The notes beneath the pieces were generated by a model that had not been told where the DNA came from, ran no database searches, and saw only the letters and a list, made by a program, of their open reading frames with translations. Positions 18,301 through 25,766 of a DNA stretch of 58,707 nt are shown in pieces. Source of the stretch: Halomonas sp. UBA3074 (GTDB lineage: Bacteria > Pseudomonadota > Gammaproteobacteria > Pseudomonadales > Halomonadaceae); NCBI RefSeq assembly GCF_002366715.1, contig NZ_DFBS01000002.1, forward strand, positions 24,187 to 82,893, written 5' to 3'. The stretch's first letter is position 1. Every line of letters starts with the position of its first letter. Both the position numbers and the translations under genes were made by a program.

Positions 18301-18789
18301 CCGGATATCGGCATGATCGGCCCCGCGGGCCACTGGCTGGATTACGTTCGCTACTGGGGCAGCCCGCAAAGCCCCGTGCGCACGCAAACACTGCTGGAAC
18401 ATCTAGGCATTCGCATTAGTTTGGACGAGCTAGGCTTTTTCGCCGGTTCCATGTTCTGGTGCCGCCCGGAAGCCATGGACCCTTTGCTTGAGATGACCGA
18501 CGACGACTTCGAAGCCGAAGAAGGCCAAACGGACGGCACCCTGGCGCATGCGCTGGAACGCATCTTCGCCGCCGCTGCCCAGGCCGCGGGTTACCGGGTA
18601 ACCGACACCCGCCACCCGGATTCCGTTCAGGAACCGGCATTCGAACAACACTACCCCTTTGCCAAGCCCAGCCCGCATTTGCGGGGCAGCCAAGGGGCTG
18701 TGACGGTAGATACAGCACCGCGTACGTCACAAGTTATAGAACGGCGTGCGAAAACCCTTTACCGTTCACTCAAACGGCGGTTAAAGTGA
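15379..18789 (+). CDS. multidomain glycan enzyme: methyltransferase, WbsX-like and RgpF-like domains
   Basis: Predicted 1136-residue protein. Residues about 1-230 form a SAM methyltransferase (DIACGEGYGSHYL near 52, then SFETIEHHDRHEAMMEEI). About 255-325 is a charged coiled coil. About 365-435 holds FDASWYLQHNPDV..DPLKHYQRFGGYE, a helical module resembling the slpA N-terminal repeats. About 485-830 is a WbsX-type domain (RPIAFYLPQYHPIAENDRWW, FTEWTNV, INAWNEWAEGAYLEPD). About 840-1110 is an RgpF-like rhamnan synthesis domain (VILHLYHTELWDEM, NKGRDVLPFL, KIHAKRS). It probably extends and caps a rhamnose-containing glycan at the membrane. Last gene of the wzm-wzt operon. Confidence 0.85.
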   Translation: MNTTNEQGLTPTGERYLPNVLTGDIIAEHMHRYYLAQGYVENKDVLDIACGEGYGSHYLAQTAASVVGVDVDPATVEHAQATYSYPGLNYRQGDCAAIPLPDSSVDVVVSFETIEHHDRHEAMMEEIKRVLRPEGLLIISSPDKHEYSEKPGYDNPYHVKELYKQEFEQLLKSHFANSTLIGQRVVYGSAMWDTRKKNHTTYSEARPQGQGGTPDPLYWVALASQEKLPELRSSFFQADIEHSDAVNQQRTLVHARDLELEQRGDYIAEIKAQHEASVLTLKQAADEERERAEKQLEQAEETVQKTEQALEHETHQRRQLLKAHAGTVSHANNPMWLAKQLLRRLKHLPSEIKRARAERYQIAASGLFDASWYLQHNPDVQATGQDPLKHYQRFGGYEARDPSANFDTLNHLQQHPWLLSTRQHPLVHYLNQPRPVAESKQQEGQGGANAGTNLMFGEMFAQTVGSSEDYVPLAEQPLEEQSRLRPIAFYLPQYHPIAENDRWWGKGFTEWTNVGKAVPQFAGHYQPRHPGELGYYDLRLPEVQERQAELARHYGVEAFCFHYYWFSGRKRLLERPIDQFANNPNIDFPFCLCWANENWTRRWDGKESDVLMEQKHLPEDDIEFIEDIAPLLQKPNYLRVNGKPLLIVYRVDILPDANKTAEVWRNYCREHGIGEIHLVSAQSFNNGDPRPYGFDASVEFPPHQTHAKRIEHQLTLLNPAFEGSVYDYADLVFTQLAKPATDYTRYRTVSPGWDNDARKPGRGHTFANVTPGRYQQWLAGAAREADLLAGDEKLVFINAWNEWAEGAYLEPDRRYGYAYLEATKQVVKHYTKPANFALENTLPNWEKRHETAVILHLYHTELWDEMASHLAYLEGDYDLYISLPEHAPEGTVARIQQTVPDARCATLPNKGRDVLPFLTMLSAIRPLGYGQVCKIHAKRSLHRQDGDLWRQEFLGQLLGSKKQVASVIDAFNRHPDIGMIGPAGHWLDYVRYWGSPQSPVRTQTLLEHLGIRISLDELGFFAGSMFWCRPEAMDPLLEMTDDDFEAEEGQTDGTLAHALERIFAAAAQAAGYRVTDTRHPDSVQEPAFEQHYPFAKPSPHLRGSQGAVTVDTAPRTSQVIERRAKTLYRSLKRRLK

Positions 18790-18866
18790 TTGCGTAACGC
18801 GCGTAAATGCTTGCTAATGTATTAAAAGAAATTAGTGAATAAGTGGTAGGTCCTAAGAAGGACTGC

Positions 18867-18898
18867 TATGATCGAACGCAGTGAATCGCGCGATTCAC
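18867..18898 (+). promoter_or_regulatory. perfect 18-bp palindrome upstream of slpA
   Basis: GTGAATCGCGCGATTCAC occupies 18881-18898 and is a perfect inverted repeat with no T-run, so it looks more like an operator than a terminator. It lies just after a -10-like TATGAT (18867-18872) and about 45 bp upstream of another promoter candidate. A dimeric regulator is the simplest reading; the regulator is unknown. Confidence 0.5.
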
Positions 18899-18917
18899 AG
18901 TAGGTGCAAAGGTTGAC

Positions 18918-18947
18918 TTGATTTTGTAATGGAGTAGACGCTATCTT
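18918..18947 (+). promoter_or_regulatory. candidate sigma70 promoter of slpA
   Basis: TTGATT (18918-18923) and TATCTT (18942-18947) are separated by 18 bp. This would start transcription near 18954 and give a leader of about 146 nt. It overlaps a better -35 hexamer, TTGACT at 18913, that has no well-spaced -10. Confidence 0.4.
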
Positions 18948-18987
18948 CTGCACCAGGCAATGGTCTAGCAACCGGAACCGCCTGCTA

Positions 18988-19084
18988 GCTTGCCACTTGT
19001 TTTCAGCAAGGGATCCCCCAGGGGTTGAAAATAGGCAAGCACAAAAACGGGTGCTATTGAAGGCGCCCAAACATATGCATATGT
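18988..19084 (+). promoter_or_regulatory. structured 5' leader of slpA
   Basis: A long hairpin can form from GCTTGCC (18988-18994) with GGCAAGC (19034-19040), TTTTCA with TGAAAA inside it, and CCCC with GGGG at the tip. A second weaker hairpin (GGGTGC with GCGCCC) follows, then the palindrome ACATATGCATATGT (19071-19084). The GGAG ribosome site just before the ATG is flanked by two GTAC tetramers. Stabilising leader hairpins are known for several S-layer mRNAs, so an mRNA-stability role is plausible. Confidence 0.55.
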
Positions 19085-19099
19085 ACGGAGAGTACCTAC

Positions 19100-21706
19100 A
19101 TGGCTATTAGCTTTAATACTGAATTTTATCTCGAACAGAAACTTGCACAGCTGCAAGAAAATGGCGAGACGGGCTTTGAATCCACAGCCGATGTAGCAGC
19201 AGCGTTCGAAGCGGCTGGCCTAACTGCCGAAGCTCACTACGAGCAGTACGGTTTGGTTGAAGGTTTGAACCCGAACGAAGACTTCGACACCAATGTTTAC
19301 CTGAGCCAGAAGCTTGCCCAGCTGCAAGAAGACGGTGAAGAGTTCGCATCAGTTGAAGACGTGATTGCTGCCTTCGCAGCGGCTGGCCTGAGCCCGCTGG
19401 AACACTACAACCAGTACGGCGCTGCTGAAGCTCTGAGCCCGAACGCAGAATTCAATGTTCAAGCTTACCTGGAAGACAAGCTGGCCCAGCTGCAAGCTGA
19501 CGGCGTTGAAGGTTTTGAAACGACCGACGACGTACTGGCTGCCTTCCAAGAAGCTGGCCTGACGCCGCTGGATCACTTCCAGCAGTTCGGTGAAGAAGAA
19601 GGCTTGGTAGCCCAGCCGCTGCCGACCGATACTTCAGCGCTCACTGAAGCACTGGCTGGCCTATCAGGTGCCAAGCAAGATAAAGCTGACGCATTGGTTG
19701 CTGCCCTGGAAAACGAGCAAGTTGCGGATCAAGCACCGACTAATGCTGAGACAGCAACTGACCAGCAAGTCGATGATGCGTTAACTTTGGCAACTACTAC
19801 TGTTGATAACCAGTTAGATGCGGCAGTTGGAACTAACGTCGATTTTGCAAATGCTGGTAATAATACTAAAGCTGGCCTGATCGCTGATGGTCGTTCCGCT
19901 GCAGAGAAAACTATCTCTGATCAACAAAAGGTTGTTGCTGATGCGGAAGCTGAAGCCAATGCTGGTGTAATTGCTGCCCTCGACACAGTAGATTCTCGTC
20001 TTGCAAGCTATGAAGCTGCAATCGACGCCGCTAAAGCAGCGAATATTGCAGAGAACGGCGAAGAAGTTAAATTTGAAACAGTTAACAACGTCGCAGTAAC
20101 TGAAGGTGCTGTTAACGGCGTGACTACCTTGGAAATTGGTAGCACTGTTGTCGCTAAAAACATTAATGGTAAGTGGACGGTAGAAGACACCACTACTGCC
20201 GAGACTGCTCTGGAAGACCTTTCCGGTTTTGATACCTATCTCGCTTCACTGCAAGCGGAAACAGATGCCGCTAACGCAGAAATTGACGCAAAAGCGTCTC
20301 TGAAAAGTGCCATCGCTCAGGTCATCGCACTTGAAAACGAAGACGACTCCATCACTGCTGATGATGTCTCTGATAGCGTTATTGGTGCTGATACATCCGC
20401 TGCTGATAAGCCAGCAGAAGTTGCTCTTGATCTGACTGCAAACGCCCCAGTAATTCCTGACGCGCCTACCGTGGTTGAAACTACCACTGGCACGACTGGT
20501 ACGCCTGGTACGCTTGGTACGCCGGAAGTGAATACTGTTGAGTTCGTATCGCTTGCCGATGGTGAATCAGCCTCTGTGGCGGGTCTTACCCTTACTGCTA
20601 ACGGTGGTGCTCTTACAGCAACGCAAGTGGCAAACGCTTTTGCTGATTCAAGCGTTGCTGTCGCAAATGGTGATTTCACAGGCACCCTTTCTGGTGAATG
20701 GATCGTAAATGGTTCTGGTGGTACAAGTGTTTCTTACCAAAGCACTTTAGCTGGGAATGTGCCTGCAATTACCACTAACAACACTGGAACAGTCACTGAA
20801 ACTACTCCTGGGGTAGCTCCTACGCCTGGTACGCCGGGTACGAATGAAGTTCAGACTGTCACCTTTGAATCGTTGGTGGCTGGACAACAGGTAACCATCG
20901 ACGGCGCAACACTGACTGCAGCCGCTGATTTGACTGCTGATCAGGTTGCCGGTGCATTCGCTGACCTCGCTGGTGTAGATGCCGCTGCTGGTACGGTTAC
21001 GGGCTCTCTTAATAGCTTCAGCGCCGGGACTGCCAATGGTGCTGAGCTAGCCTTTACTGCAACCTCGGATGGTGATAAAGCACTGATTACACCTACGGTC
21101 TCAGCTAATGCTAATGGTGTTACCTCAGAAACTGCACCTGAAGCCCAAGGCATTCTGAATGAGCGCGTTGTACTGGCTGCTGATGAGAAAGCGCTGACTG
21201 ACCTAAACGAAGCCATCTCTGAGTGGGAAGCGCTGGTTGCTTTGGATGGTAAGTTAGGTGATCTTGATGAAGCGGTAGTCGCAGCTGAAAAAGCTATCAC
21301 TGATTCTGAAGAAGACGGTGGTTTGGGTGTGACTCTGCTGAATGGCGATGACAACTTCACCGCTGAAAGCGATGTTTATCTGTTCGAAGAAGGCACCAAT
21401 CAGCAACTCTCTGGTTTTGGTGCTAATGGCGAAGATAAAATCTACTTCGGTGAAGGCTACGTCCTGGCACAGATCGAAGATGGCAAAACTATCAACAACA
21501 ATGTTGGTGATGCCGCTGCTCAAGAAATTCTGTGGCAGCAAGATGGCAACAACCTAGTATTGTTCGTCGAAGAAGAGACCTTCGCTGGTAACAGCAGTGC
21601 TGGTGCCTCTGCTGACATCACCACCATCACGCTGACTGGTGTTTCTGCTGATGATGTCAACCTAGAAAATGGCTTCTTGACTTCTGGCACTGTTGAAGTT
21701 GCCTAA
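19100..21706 (+). CDS. S-layer-like surface protein (slpA), type I secreted
   Basis: Predicted 868-residue, strongly acidic protein without evident cysteines or an N-terminal signal peptide. Residues about 3-170 are three repeats of about 57 residues (FNTEFYLEQKLAQLQ..AGLTAEAHYEQYG..EGLNP), probably the surface-anchoring part. An Ala-rich helical region follows, then two beta modules (NTVEFVSLADGES.. and QTVTFESLVAGQQ..) behind Thr/Gly/Pro linkers. The last 120 residues (GVTLLNGDDNF..VYLF..GEDKIYF) are shared with slpB and fit a C-terminal type I secretion signal. The T1SS genes upstream and sapC downstream support S-layer function. The 18-bp sequence repeated in slpB lies at codons 180-186. 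Confidence 0.8.
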   Translation: MAISFNTEFYLEQKLAQLQENGETGFESTADVAAAFEAAGLTAEAHYEQYGLVEGLNPNEDFDTNVYLSQKLAQLQEDGEEFASVEDVIAAFAAAGLSPLEHYNQYGAAEALSPNAEFNVQAYLEDKLAQLQADGVEGFETTDDVLAAFQEAGLTPLDHFQQFGEEEGLVAQPLPTDTSALTEALAGLSGAKQDKADALVAALENEQVADQAPTNAETATDQQVDDALTLATTTVDNQLDAAVGTNVDFANAGNNTKAGLIADGRSAAEKTISDQQKVVADAEAEANAGVIAALDTVDSRLASYEAAIDAAKAANIAENGEEVKFETVNNVAVTEGAVNGVTTLEIGSTVVAKNINGKWTVEDTTTAETALEDLSGFDTYLASLQAETDAANAEIDAKASLKSAIAQVIALENEDDSITADDVSDSVIGADTSAADKPAEVALDLTANAPVIPDAPTVVETTTGTTGTPGTLGTPEVNTVEFVSLADGESASVAGLTLTANGGALTATQVANAFADSSVAVANGDFTGTLSGEWIVNGSGGTSVSYQSTLAGNVPAITTNNTGTVTETTPGVAPTPGTPGTNEVQTVTFESLVAGQQVTIDGATLTAAADLTADQVAGAFADLAGVDAAAGTVTGSLNSFSAGTANGAELAFTATSDGDKALITPTVSANANGVTSETAPEAQGILNERVVLAADEKALTDLNEAISEWEALVALDGKLGDLDEAVVAAEKAITDSEEDGGLGVTLLNGDDNFTAESDVYLFEEGTNQQLSGFGANGEDKIYFGEGYVLAQIEDGKTINNNVGDAAAQEILWQQDGNNLVLFVEEETFAGNSSAGASADITTITLTGVSADDVNLENGFLTSGTVEVA
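19639..19656 (+). repeat. 18-bp direct repeat in slpA, candidate attL
   Basis: GCTCACTGAAGCACTGGC is identical to 35206-35223 and in the same codon phase (encoding LTEALA). It marks the border between the N-terminal repeats and the rest of slpA. The upstream part has no second copy in the window, whereas the downstream part has a diverged counterpart at 35.2-36.8 kb. Either an integrase core site or a recombination junction would explain this. Confidence 0.5.
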
Positions 21707-21960
21707 GGTCATCTGACCTTGGTCACAGGGGGAGGGCAACTTCCCCCTTGCTCCTTTGAAGCCATCGGGTGGTTCAGTACAGGCTGCCCGATGCAGTAAG
21801 CACTCAACAGCTTACTTGCCCAGATGACGTAAGACGAACCCCCGGCCTCGGCTGGGGGTTTTTTATTCGTCACGAAGACTGAGAAAATAGCGTTGTTCCA
21901 TGAGCCATATTTCCTCAATTTTTGTACGTTATTTCTTACATATTACCGGGAGGCCTCATG
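21707..21960 (+). promoter_or_regulatory. conserved slp-sapC intergenic element, copy 1
   Basis: This 250-bp spacer is closely similar to 36779-37030. It holds hairpins GGTCATCTGACC, GGGGGA..TCCCCC (about 21728-21748), CATCGGG..CCCGATG, and GTAAGC..GCTTAC, then a terminator. Stems are kept while loops differ between copies (for example the loops ACTCAACA and GCTAAGGT), which suggests selection on RNA structure. It is probably the slp 3' untranslated region, with some read-through to sapC. Confidence 0.6.
21837..21864 (+). terminator. terminator downstream of slpA
   Basis: AACCCCCGGCCTCGGCTGGG continues to a GC-rich stem closed by GGGGG and is followed by TTTTTT. The same terminator lies after slpB. 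Confidence 0.85.
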
Positions 21961-22719
21961 TCCACACCGCTCGTATTAAGCCCTAAAGAATGCCACGGGC
22001 TCTCTTGGTACCCACCGCATGATCTCGGCTTTGCTGCTAACAAGGCCCTGATACCGCTACACGCCGGTGAATTAGCCAAAGCCGCTGCAACGATGCCGTT
22101 AGCGCTCATTAAAGAGAATCGTGAATGGCACTTGGTCGGTGTTTGCGGTATCGAAACAGGCCACAACCTGTTTATCAAAGACGGCAAGTGGTTGGGCAAC
22201 TACCGCCCTGCGTGGCTTTCCACCTATCCCTTCGAGATCGTTACCGTGGGGGAGAAAGGCCTGGTGACGTTTGAACGTGATTCCGGCCTGCTGGGCGCGG
22301 AAGAGGGCGAGCCGTTTTTCGATGAACAGGGCCAAATGAGCGAGGCCGTGGCTACTCGTATTGAAGCGCTCAAGATTAGCCACCGTAAACACCAGGCGAC
22401 CCAGAAAGCGCTCTCGGCACTGGCCAAAGCCCAGGTCATTACCCCTTGGCCGGAAGCGCTATACAGCCAGTTAGGCCTTTCTATTAACGGCTTGCATATG
22501 ATCGACGAGAAAGCGCTTAGCCAACTGGATGACGAGACGTTCCTGAACCTGAGAAAAGCCCAGGCACTACCCATTGCCTATGCGGTGAATCTCTCCCTGC
22601 CCCAAACGCACCTGCTAGGCCGCTTGGCGAGGCTGAACCCCGGCTACGTCACCGCCCCCGAAAACCTAGATAGCTTCTTTGATAACGATGAGGATTTGAG
22701 CTTTGATTTCGATGCTTAA
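21922..22719 (+). CDS. SapC family protein, copy 1
   Basis: Predicted protein of up to 265 residues with the SapC family pattern (PF07277): LVLSPKECHGLSW near the start, AATMPLALIKENREWHLVGV, HNLFIKDGKWLGNYRPAWL, EPFFDEQGQMSEAV and HRKHQATQKALSAL. The likely start is ATG 21958 (MSTPLVLSP), preceded by GGGAGGCC; the longer start at 21922 adds 12 residues. SapC was named from the Campylobacter fetus S-layer locus but its biochemical role is unknown. It has no signal peptide, so it is probably cytosolic. The copy at 36995-37792 is very close, and a divergent relative is at 23362-24033. It overlaps the tiny lipoprotein gene. Confidence 0.85.
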   Translation: MYVISYILPGGLMSTPLVLSPKECHGLSWYPPHDLGFAANKALIPLHAGELAKAAATMPLALIKENREWHLVGVCGIETGHNLFIKDGKWLGNYRPAWLSTYPFEIVTVGEKGLVTFERDSGLLGAEEGEPFFDEQGQMSEAVATRIEALKISHRKHQATQKALSALAKAQVITPWPEALYSQLGLSINGLHMIDEKALSQLDDETFLNLRKAQALPIAYAVNLSLPQTHLLGRLARLNPGYVTAPENLDSFFDNDEDLSFDFDA

Positions 22720-22782
22720 GGTAAGCGTAGTGTTGCTAATATCTGCCATGCTGGGCGGCTGCGTACCCTTCGTGCCGATTAT
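22708..22782 (+). CDS. tiny lipoprotein-like peptide, copy 1
   Basis: A 24-codon ORF begins with the ATG inside the last codons of sapC and reads MLKVSVVLLISAMLGGCVPF followed by VPII. It has a basic start, a short hydrophobic helix and a lipobox (LGGC), after which only seven residues remain. The second sapC copy is followed by a matching peptide (37781-37855) with the lipobox LSGC. Conservation of lipobox, CVPFVPII tail and overlap in both copies supports a real gene, perhaps an entericidin-sized outer-membrane lipoprotein. Function unknown. Confidence 0.6.
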
Positions 22783-22868
22783 TTAATAGTCCATGATGAC
22801 CAATGCCGCGCTGAGCGGCGTTCTATGCCACCTACTGCTACGCGCCGTTCACGCCTAAGGAAGATCCA

Positions 22869-23297
22869 TTGAAGATCCACGTAAGCCCGGTCAGCTACAA
22901 CACCCCCTTACGAGAAGCCCAGGTCAAGCTGATGGCCCATTCGTGCCGAAAGCTCCAGGCGTTGTGGGACGATACGCATACCGCGTTTGGAGCAGAAGCC
23001 GACTGGATCGAGCGGGAGTGTGTCCAAGCGTTCTTCCTTACAGCCGAGGCGTGCGGCTTTGTCTGTAAGGAATGGGGTGTCATGGAGTCGCTGTCGACAC
23101 GTGCCGTTGACTGGGAAGGGGTACCCGAAAAGGCGGATCTAAAGTGGCTGCGCTTCTTTATCCATTCCATGGTTGTTGACGAAAAGTCAGCGTTGGCGGG
23201 TGAGTTCGCATCGCGCATGTCATCTGTCACCTTTGAGCTTGGCAAGAAGCGCGGTTATACCGACTTGGCAGCGGCGCTGGAGGCGCAGCTTTCTTAA
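22869..23297 (+). CDS. hypothetical protein, 142 residues
   Basis: I do not recognise this family. The TTG start at 22869 has AAGGAAGA just upstream; ATG 22932 is an alternative. The product is soluble, mostly helical, with three Cys and several Trp (for example CKEWGVMESL), and no signal or membrane segment. It follows the tiny lipoprotein gene by about 85 bp and is the first gene without a counterpart after the second slp-sapC copy, so the border of the duplication lies just before it. A hairpin separates it from the convergent 23362-24033 gene. Confidence 0.55.
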   Translation: MKIHVSPVSYNTPLREAQVKLMAHSCRKLQALWDDTHTAFGAEADWIERECVQAFFLTAEACGFVCKEWGVMESLSTRAVDWEGVPEKADLKWLRFFIHSMVVDEKSALAGEFASRMSSVTFELGKKRGYTDLAAALEAQLS

Positions 23298-23325
23298 CTA
23301 AGGCGTAGATTAGCGTAATGACATA

Positions 23326-23347
23326 AACGCGGCCTCAGGGCCGCGTT
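23326..23347. terminator. bidirectional hairpin between convergent genes
   Basis: AACGCGGCC and GGCCGCGTT form a perfect 9-bp stem with a 4-base loop between two converging genes. The T-runs are weak on both sides. Confidence 0.55.
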
Positions 23348-23361
23348 GAGCGTTCTATCGA

Positions 23362-24033
23362 TTAGTCTGTGCGGCGCTCCACCTTCAAGTCTTTCTGGGA
23401 ATCGGCAATGGCCAGGGCCAGGGAGATCGCTTGCCCTACGTTATCGCTATCTTTAGCAGCCTTATCCAGATTGGTGCTCAATGCCTTGTCGTTGACCAGA
23501 TAGCACTCGACTACCTCGCCCAGATGCGTCACTTCTGCTTCTTCCAACACTCCGGCGCGATGCAGCAAGGCCACCAGCTCATGGGTTCGCTCTTCGTCCT
23601 GGGCACAAGCCTCTAGCGTCTTGATTAGCCCTTGCAGGTAAGGGGTAGGCTCGCCGTTCTCAAACAACCTGAACCCCACGTCCAGCTGAAAATGCGGGGC
23701 ATCCGTGGCCACCACCACGGCGGGCGATAGTTCGCGAACGCCTGGGGTCGAGACCTGCCCAGGATGGTCGTCTCGCAACAACGAGGCCAACACCAGGGGA
23801 TAGTGCCGCCACGCCACGGGCGTATGCTCGGCAAACAGGTTCTCGGTATCGGACGGTGTCACCAGGGCGCACAGGTCCAGTTGCGGCAAGGCTGAAATCA
23901 CAATCGGAAACCGCGAGGCCAAGGGCTGGATGTCCGTGACCAGCAGATCAATGGTGCGTTCCTTTGATGCTAGGACGGCATTGTCGATGGGGGTCAGGCG
24001 CAGATCGGCGTGAAGGTCGGGCGAAAGCCGCAT
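23362..24033 (-). CDS. divergent SapC-like protein carried by the element
   Basis: Predicted 223 residues. Though far from the other two copies, it keeps the SapC layout: an early strand and helix region, FPIVISALPQLDL, the NLFAEHTPVAWRHYPLVLA segment matching NLFIKDGKWLGNYRPAWLSTYP, and FRLFENGEPTPYLQGLIKTL with a helical segment ending HRAGVLEE (compare EPFFDEQGQM..ALAKAQVI). It lacks the first part and tail of the others. It lies next to the MvaT-like gene on the same strand. It may act on a phage or element function, or interact with the host SapC. Assignment is from motif order only. Confidence 0.6.
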   Translation of the reverse strand: MRLSPDLHADLRLTPIDNAVLASKERTIDLLVTDIQPLASRFPIVISALPQLDLCALVTPSDTENLFAEHTPVAWRHYPLVLASLLRDDHPGQVSTPGVRELSPAVVVATDAPHFQLDVGFRLFENGEPTPYLQGLIKTLEACAQDEERTHELVALLHRAGVLEEAEVTHLGEVVECYLVNDKALSTNLDKAAKDSDNVGQAISLALAIADSQKDLKVERRTD

Positions 24034-24111
24034 GAAACGTCCTTTGTGTAATGGGGTAATCCAATCGCCCGGTCAGGGCGCTATCGCATGCGTACGTTAC
24101 ACGCAAGCGCG

Positions 24112-24510
24112 TTACGGTGTCTTGGAGGGTGATGCGGTGTCTTCGATCACCACCGCCCAGCGTTTCACTTCGGCTTCACCGTATTCTTCTTTCCATTCCT
24201 GTAGCTTGGGTTTTCGGAGGCTCCGGGCCTCTACGACATCCCCTGTATGAATATTGGTGTAGCGCTTTAACGGCTGTGACTTACCCCCTTTTTGACGCGA
24301 TGGTTTGCGCGTGTTCTTTGGGGCAGAGTGGCCGAAGAGCTGTAACAGCTCGGCTTCGGTCTTACCGTGTTTGGCCAGGACGTCCTGGATGTCTTGCTTG
24401 AACGCCACCGCCTTTTGGTAGGCATCGTCCTGCTCAAGTTGTTTGAGCTGTTGGGCAATGCGCGCTTGTTCTTGCTGCAACTGTTCGTACTGAGTAATGG
24501 GGTCGGTCAT
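24112..24510 (-). CDS. MvaT/H-NS-like xenogeneic silencer
   Basis: Predicted 132-residue nucleoid protein. Residues 1-60 form a coiled-coil oligomerisation helix (YEQLQQEQARIAQQLKQLEQ). The C-terminal LKRYTNIHTGDVVEARS, KLQEWKEEYG and VKRW segments match the MvaT/MvaU DNA-binding domain (consensus like KYKNPHTGEVVE..LKAWKAQYG). MvaT proteins bind AT-rich DNA and silence acquired genes, and mobile elements often carry their own. It probably moderates expression of the element's genes. It lies between the SapC-like and YagK-like genes, all on the minus strand. Confidence 0.8.
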   Translation of the reverse strand: MTDPITQYEQLQQEQARIAQQLKQLEQDDAYQKAVAFKQDIQDVLAKHGKTEAELLQLFGHSAPKNTRKPSRQKGGKSQPLKRYTNIHTGDVVEARSLRKPKLQEWKEEYGEAEVKRWAVVIEDTASPSKTP

Positions 24511-24626
24511 GAGTTGGCCTGACGATAGGAAGACAATGCGCGACAGGATAAAGCATCCGTATGACCAGGGCCAGCGATCCTCTGAACATCCGTCAGATGC
24601 GCTCAGTGTCCTGGGAGGTTGCCCCG

Positions 24627-25766
24627 TCAGGATGACAACTCACGTGTCCTTTTGGCTAGCAATCCGCTGGCTGGCTTCTTCTTCGTGGCGCGTTTCTTGC
24701 CCGGACGTTGCGACGTCACCAGGGTTCGTGTGTGCGAGGGCATGTCGTAGTGCAGGTAGGTATCGTAATGGCTTAGATAGTGAATCAGTTGCTTCAGGCG
24801 TTGACGGTCTTCTTCAGTGTCCAGGGACCATACGCCGTTGATCCTGGGAGCCTCAGGATGTAGCAGCTCGCCTTCGGTCCAGGTTGTCCCGTGATAGTGC
24901 GTGGCATCGTGCCAGCGTTTAGCGAATGCCTGCGGCAACGAGGCACCTTCCTGAACGTATCGAGCGTCATACAGGAAGATCATGTCGTGTACCAACCCTT
25001 TCCCAGGGAAGTAATGAAGCTTCCCCACGTAGCCCACTAAATAGTTGAACAGCGGATTCCCCCGGCGGTTCTTGAGAAACGTCTGGCGATCTTTCAGGGT
25101 TTGTGCCAGGTCAGCGTAGTGAGGGTTCCGATAACCCAGCTGTATCGGTACCCAGAGCAAGTACGGCGCTTGGCGGAAGGCCGCCCGCATCCACGTTCTC
25201 AGGGATGAAGCGCGTGACTTGGCAAGGGTCTCCGACTCCTTGACGCGACGTTTAAAAGCGGGAGAGGTGAGCTCCTGGGTCAACGATTCGAGCGATGCCT
25301 GAAAACGTTGACTGACCTGACGTGCCAGGGGTTCGGGTAGGGCCAGGTCACGACGTTCATAAGGTTCCTGGCAGCACCATTGGAGATGGTGGAGAAACGC
25401 CCGCGCATACAAGCTGAGATGATAGCGCCCATCATTCAGCTGCATCAAGGTTTCCAGATGAAGGCGATATTGGTGCAACCGACTGCGCTCCTTCACTCGC
25501 CAACGTCGGTGATGTTTCAGTTGGGCCGGTGTCAGCGGCACCGCCACAAAGTCATCTTCCAGTAGACGATCCTGCAAGGGGCGCTGCGGGATCGCCAGGA
25601 TGGCCTTGTCGATATCTGGCAACAGCTTCACGGGATCATGGGAGGGAAGTATCCACTCCTTCTTACCCGTGTCTTCACGACGATTAAACGAGCAGGCCAT
25701 CGCTATCGAGCGATTGGCTGTGGGAGCGCCCTTGGCAGAGGCGGGATCGTCGGGAGGCAAGGTCAT
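24627..25766 (-). CDS. YagK/YfjJ (inovirus Gp2-like) protein, long
   Basis: Predicted 379 residues. The N-terminal half is basic and helical. From about residue 215, HYFPGKGLVHDMIFLYDARY, FAKRWHDATHYHGT and the YLSHYDTYLHYDMPSHTRTL segment match the order of motifs in YagK/YfjJ C-terminal domain proteins, which are related to inovirus Gp2 replication initiators. The basic tail (GKKRATKKKPASG) suggests nucleic-acid binding. It may be a replication initiator or a regulator of the element. A shorter relative is encoded at 26391-27080. Confidence 0.65.
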   Translation of the reverse strand: MTLPPDDPASAKGAPTANRSIAMACSFNRREDTGKKEWILPSHDPVKLLPDIDKAILAIPQRPLQDRLLEDDFVAVPLTPAQLKHHRRWRVKERSRLHQYRLHLETLMQLNDGRYHLSLYARAFLHHLQWCCQEPYERRDLALPEPLARQVSQRFQASLESLTQELTSPAFKRRVKESETLAKSRASSLRTWMRAAFRQAPYLLWVPIQLGYRNPHYADLAQTLKDRQTFLKNRRGNPLFNYLVGYVGKLHYFPGKGLVHDMIFLYDARYVQEGASLPQAFAKRWHDATHYHGTTWTEGELLHPEAPRINGVWSLDTEEDRQRLKQLIHYLSHYDTYLHYDMPSHTRTLVTSQRPGKKRATKKKPASGLLAKRTRELSS

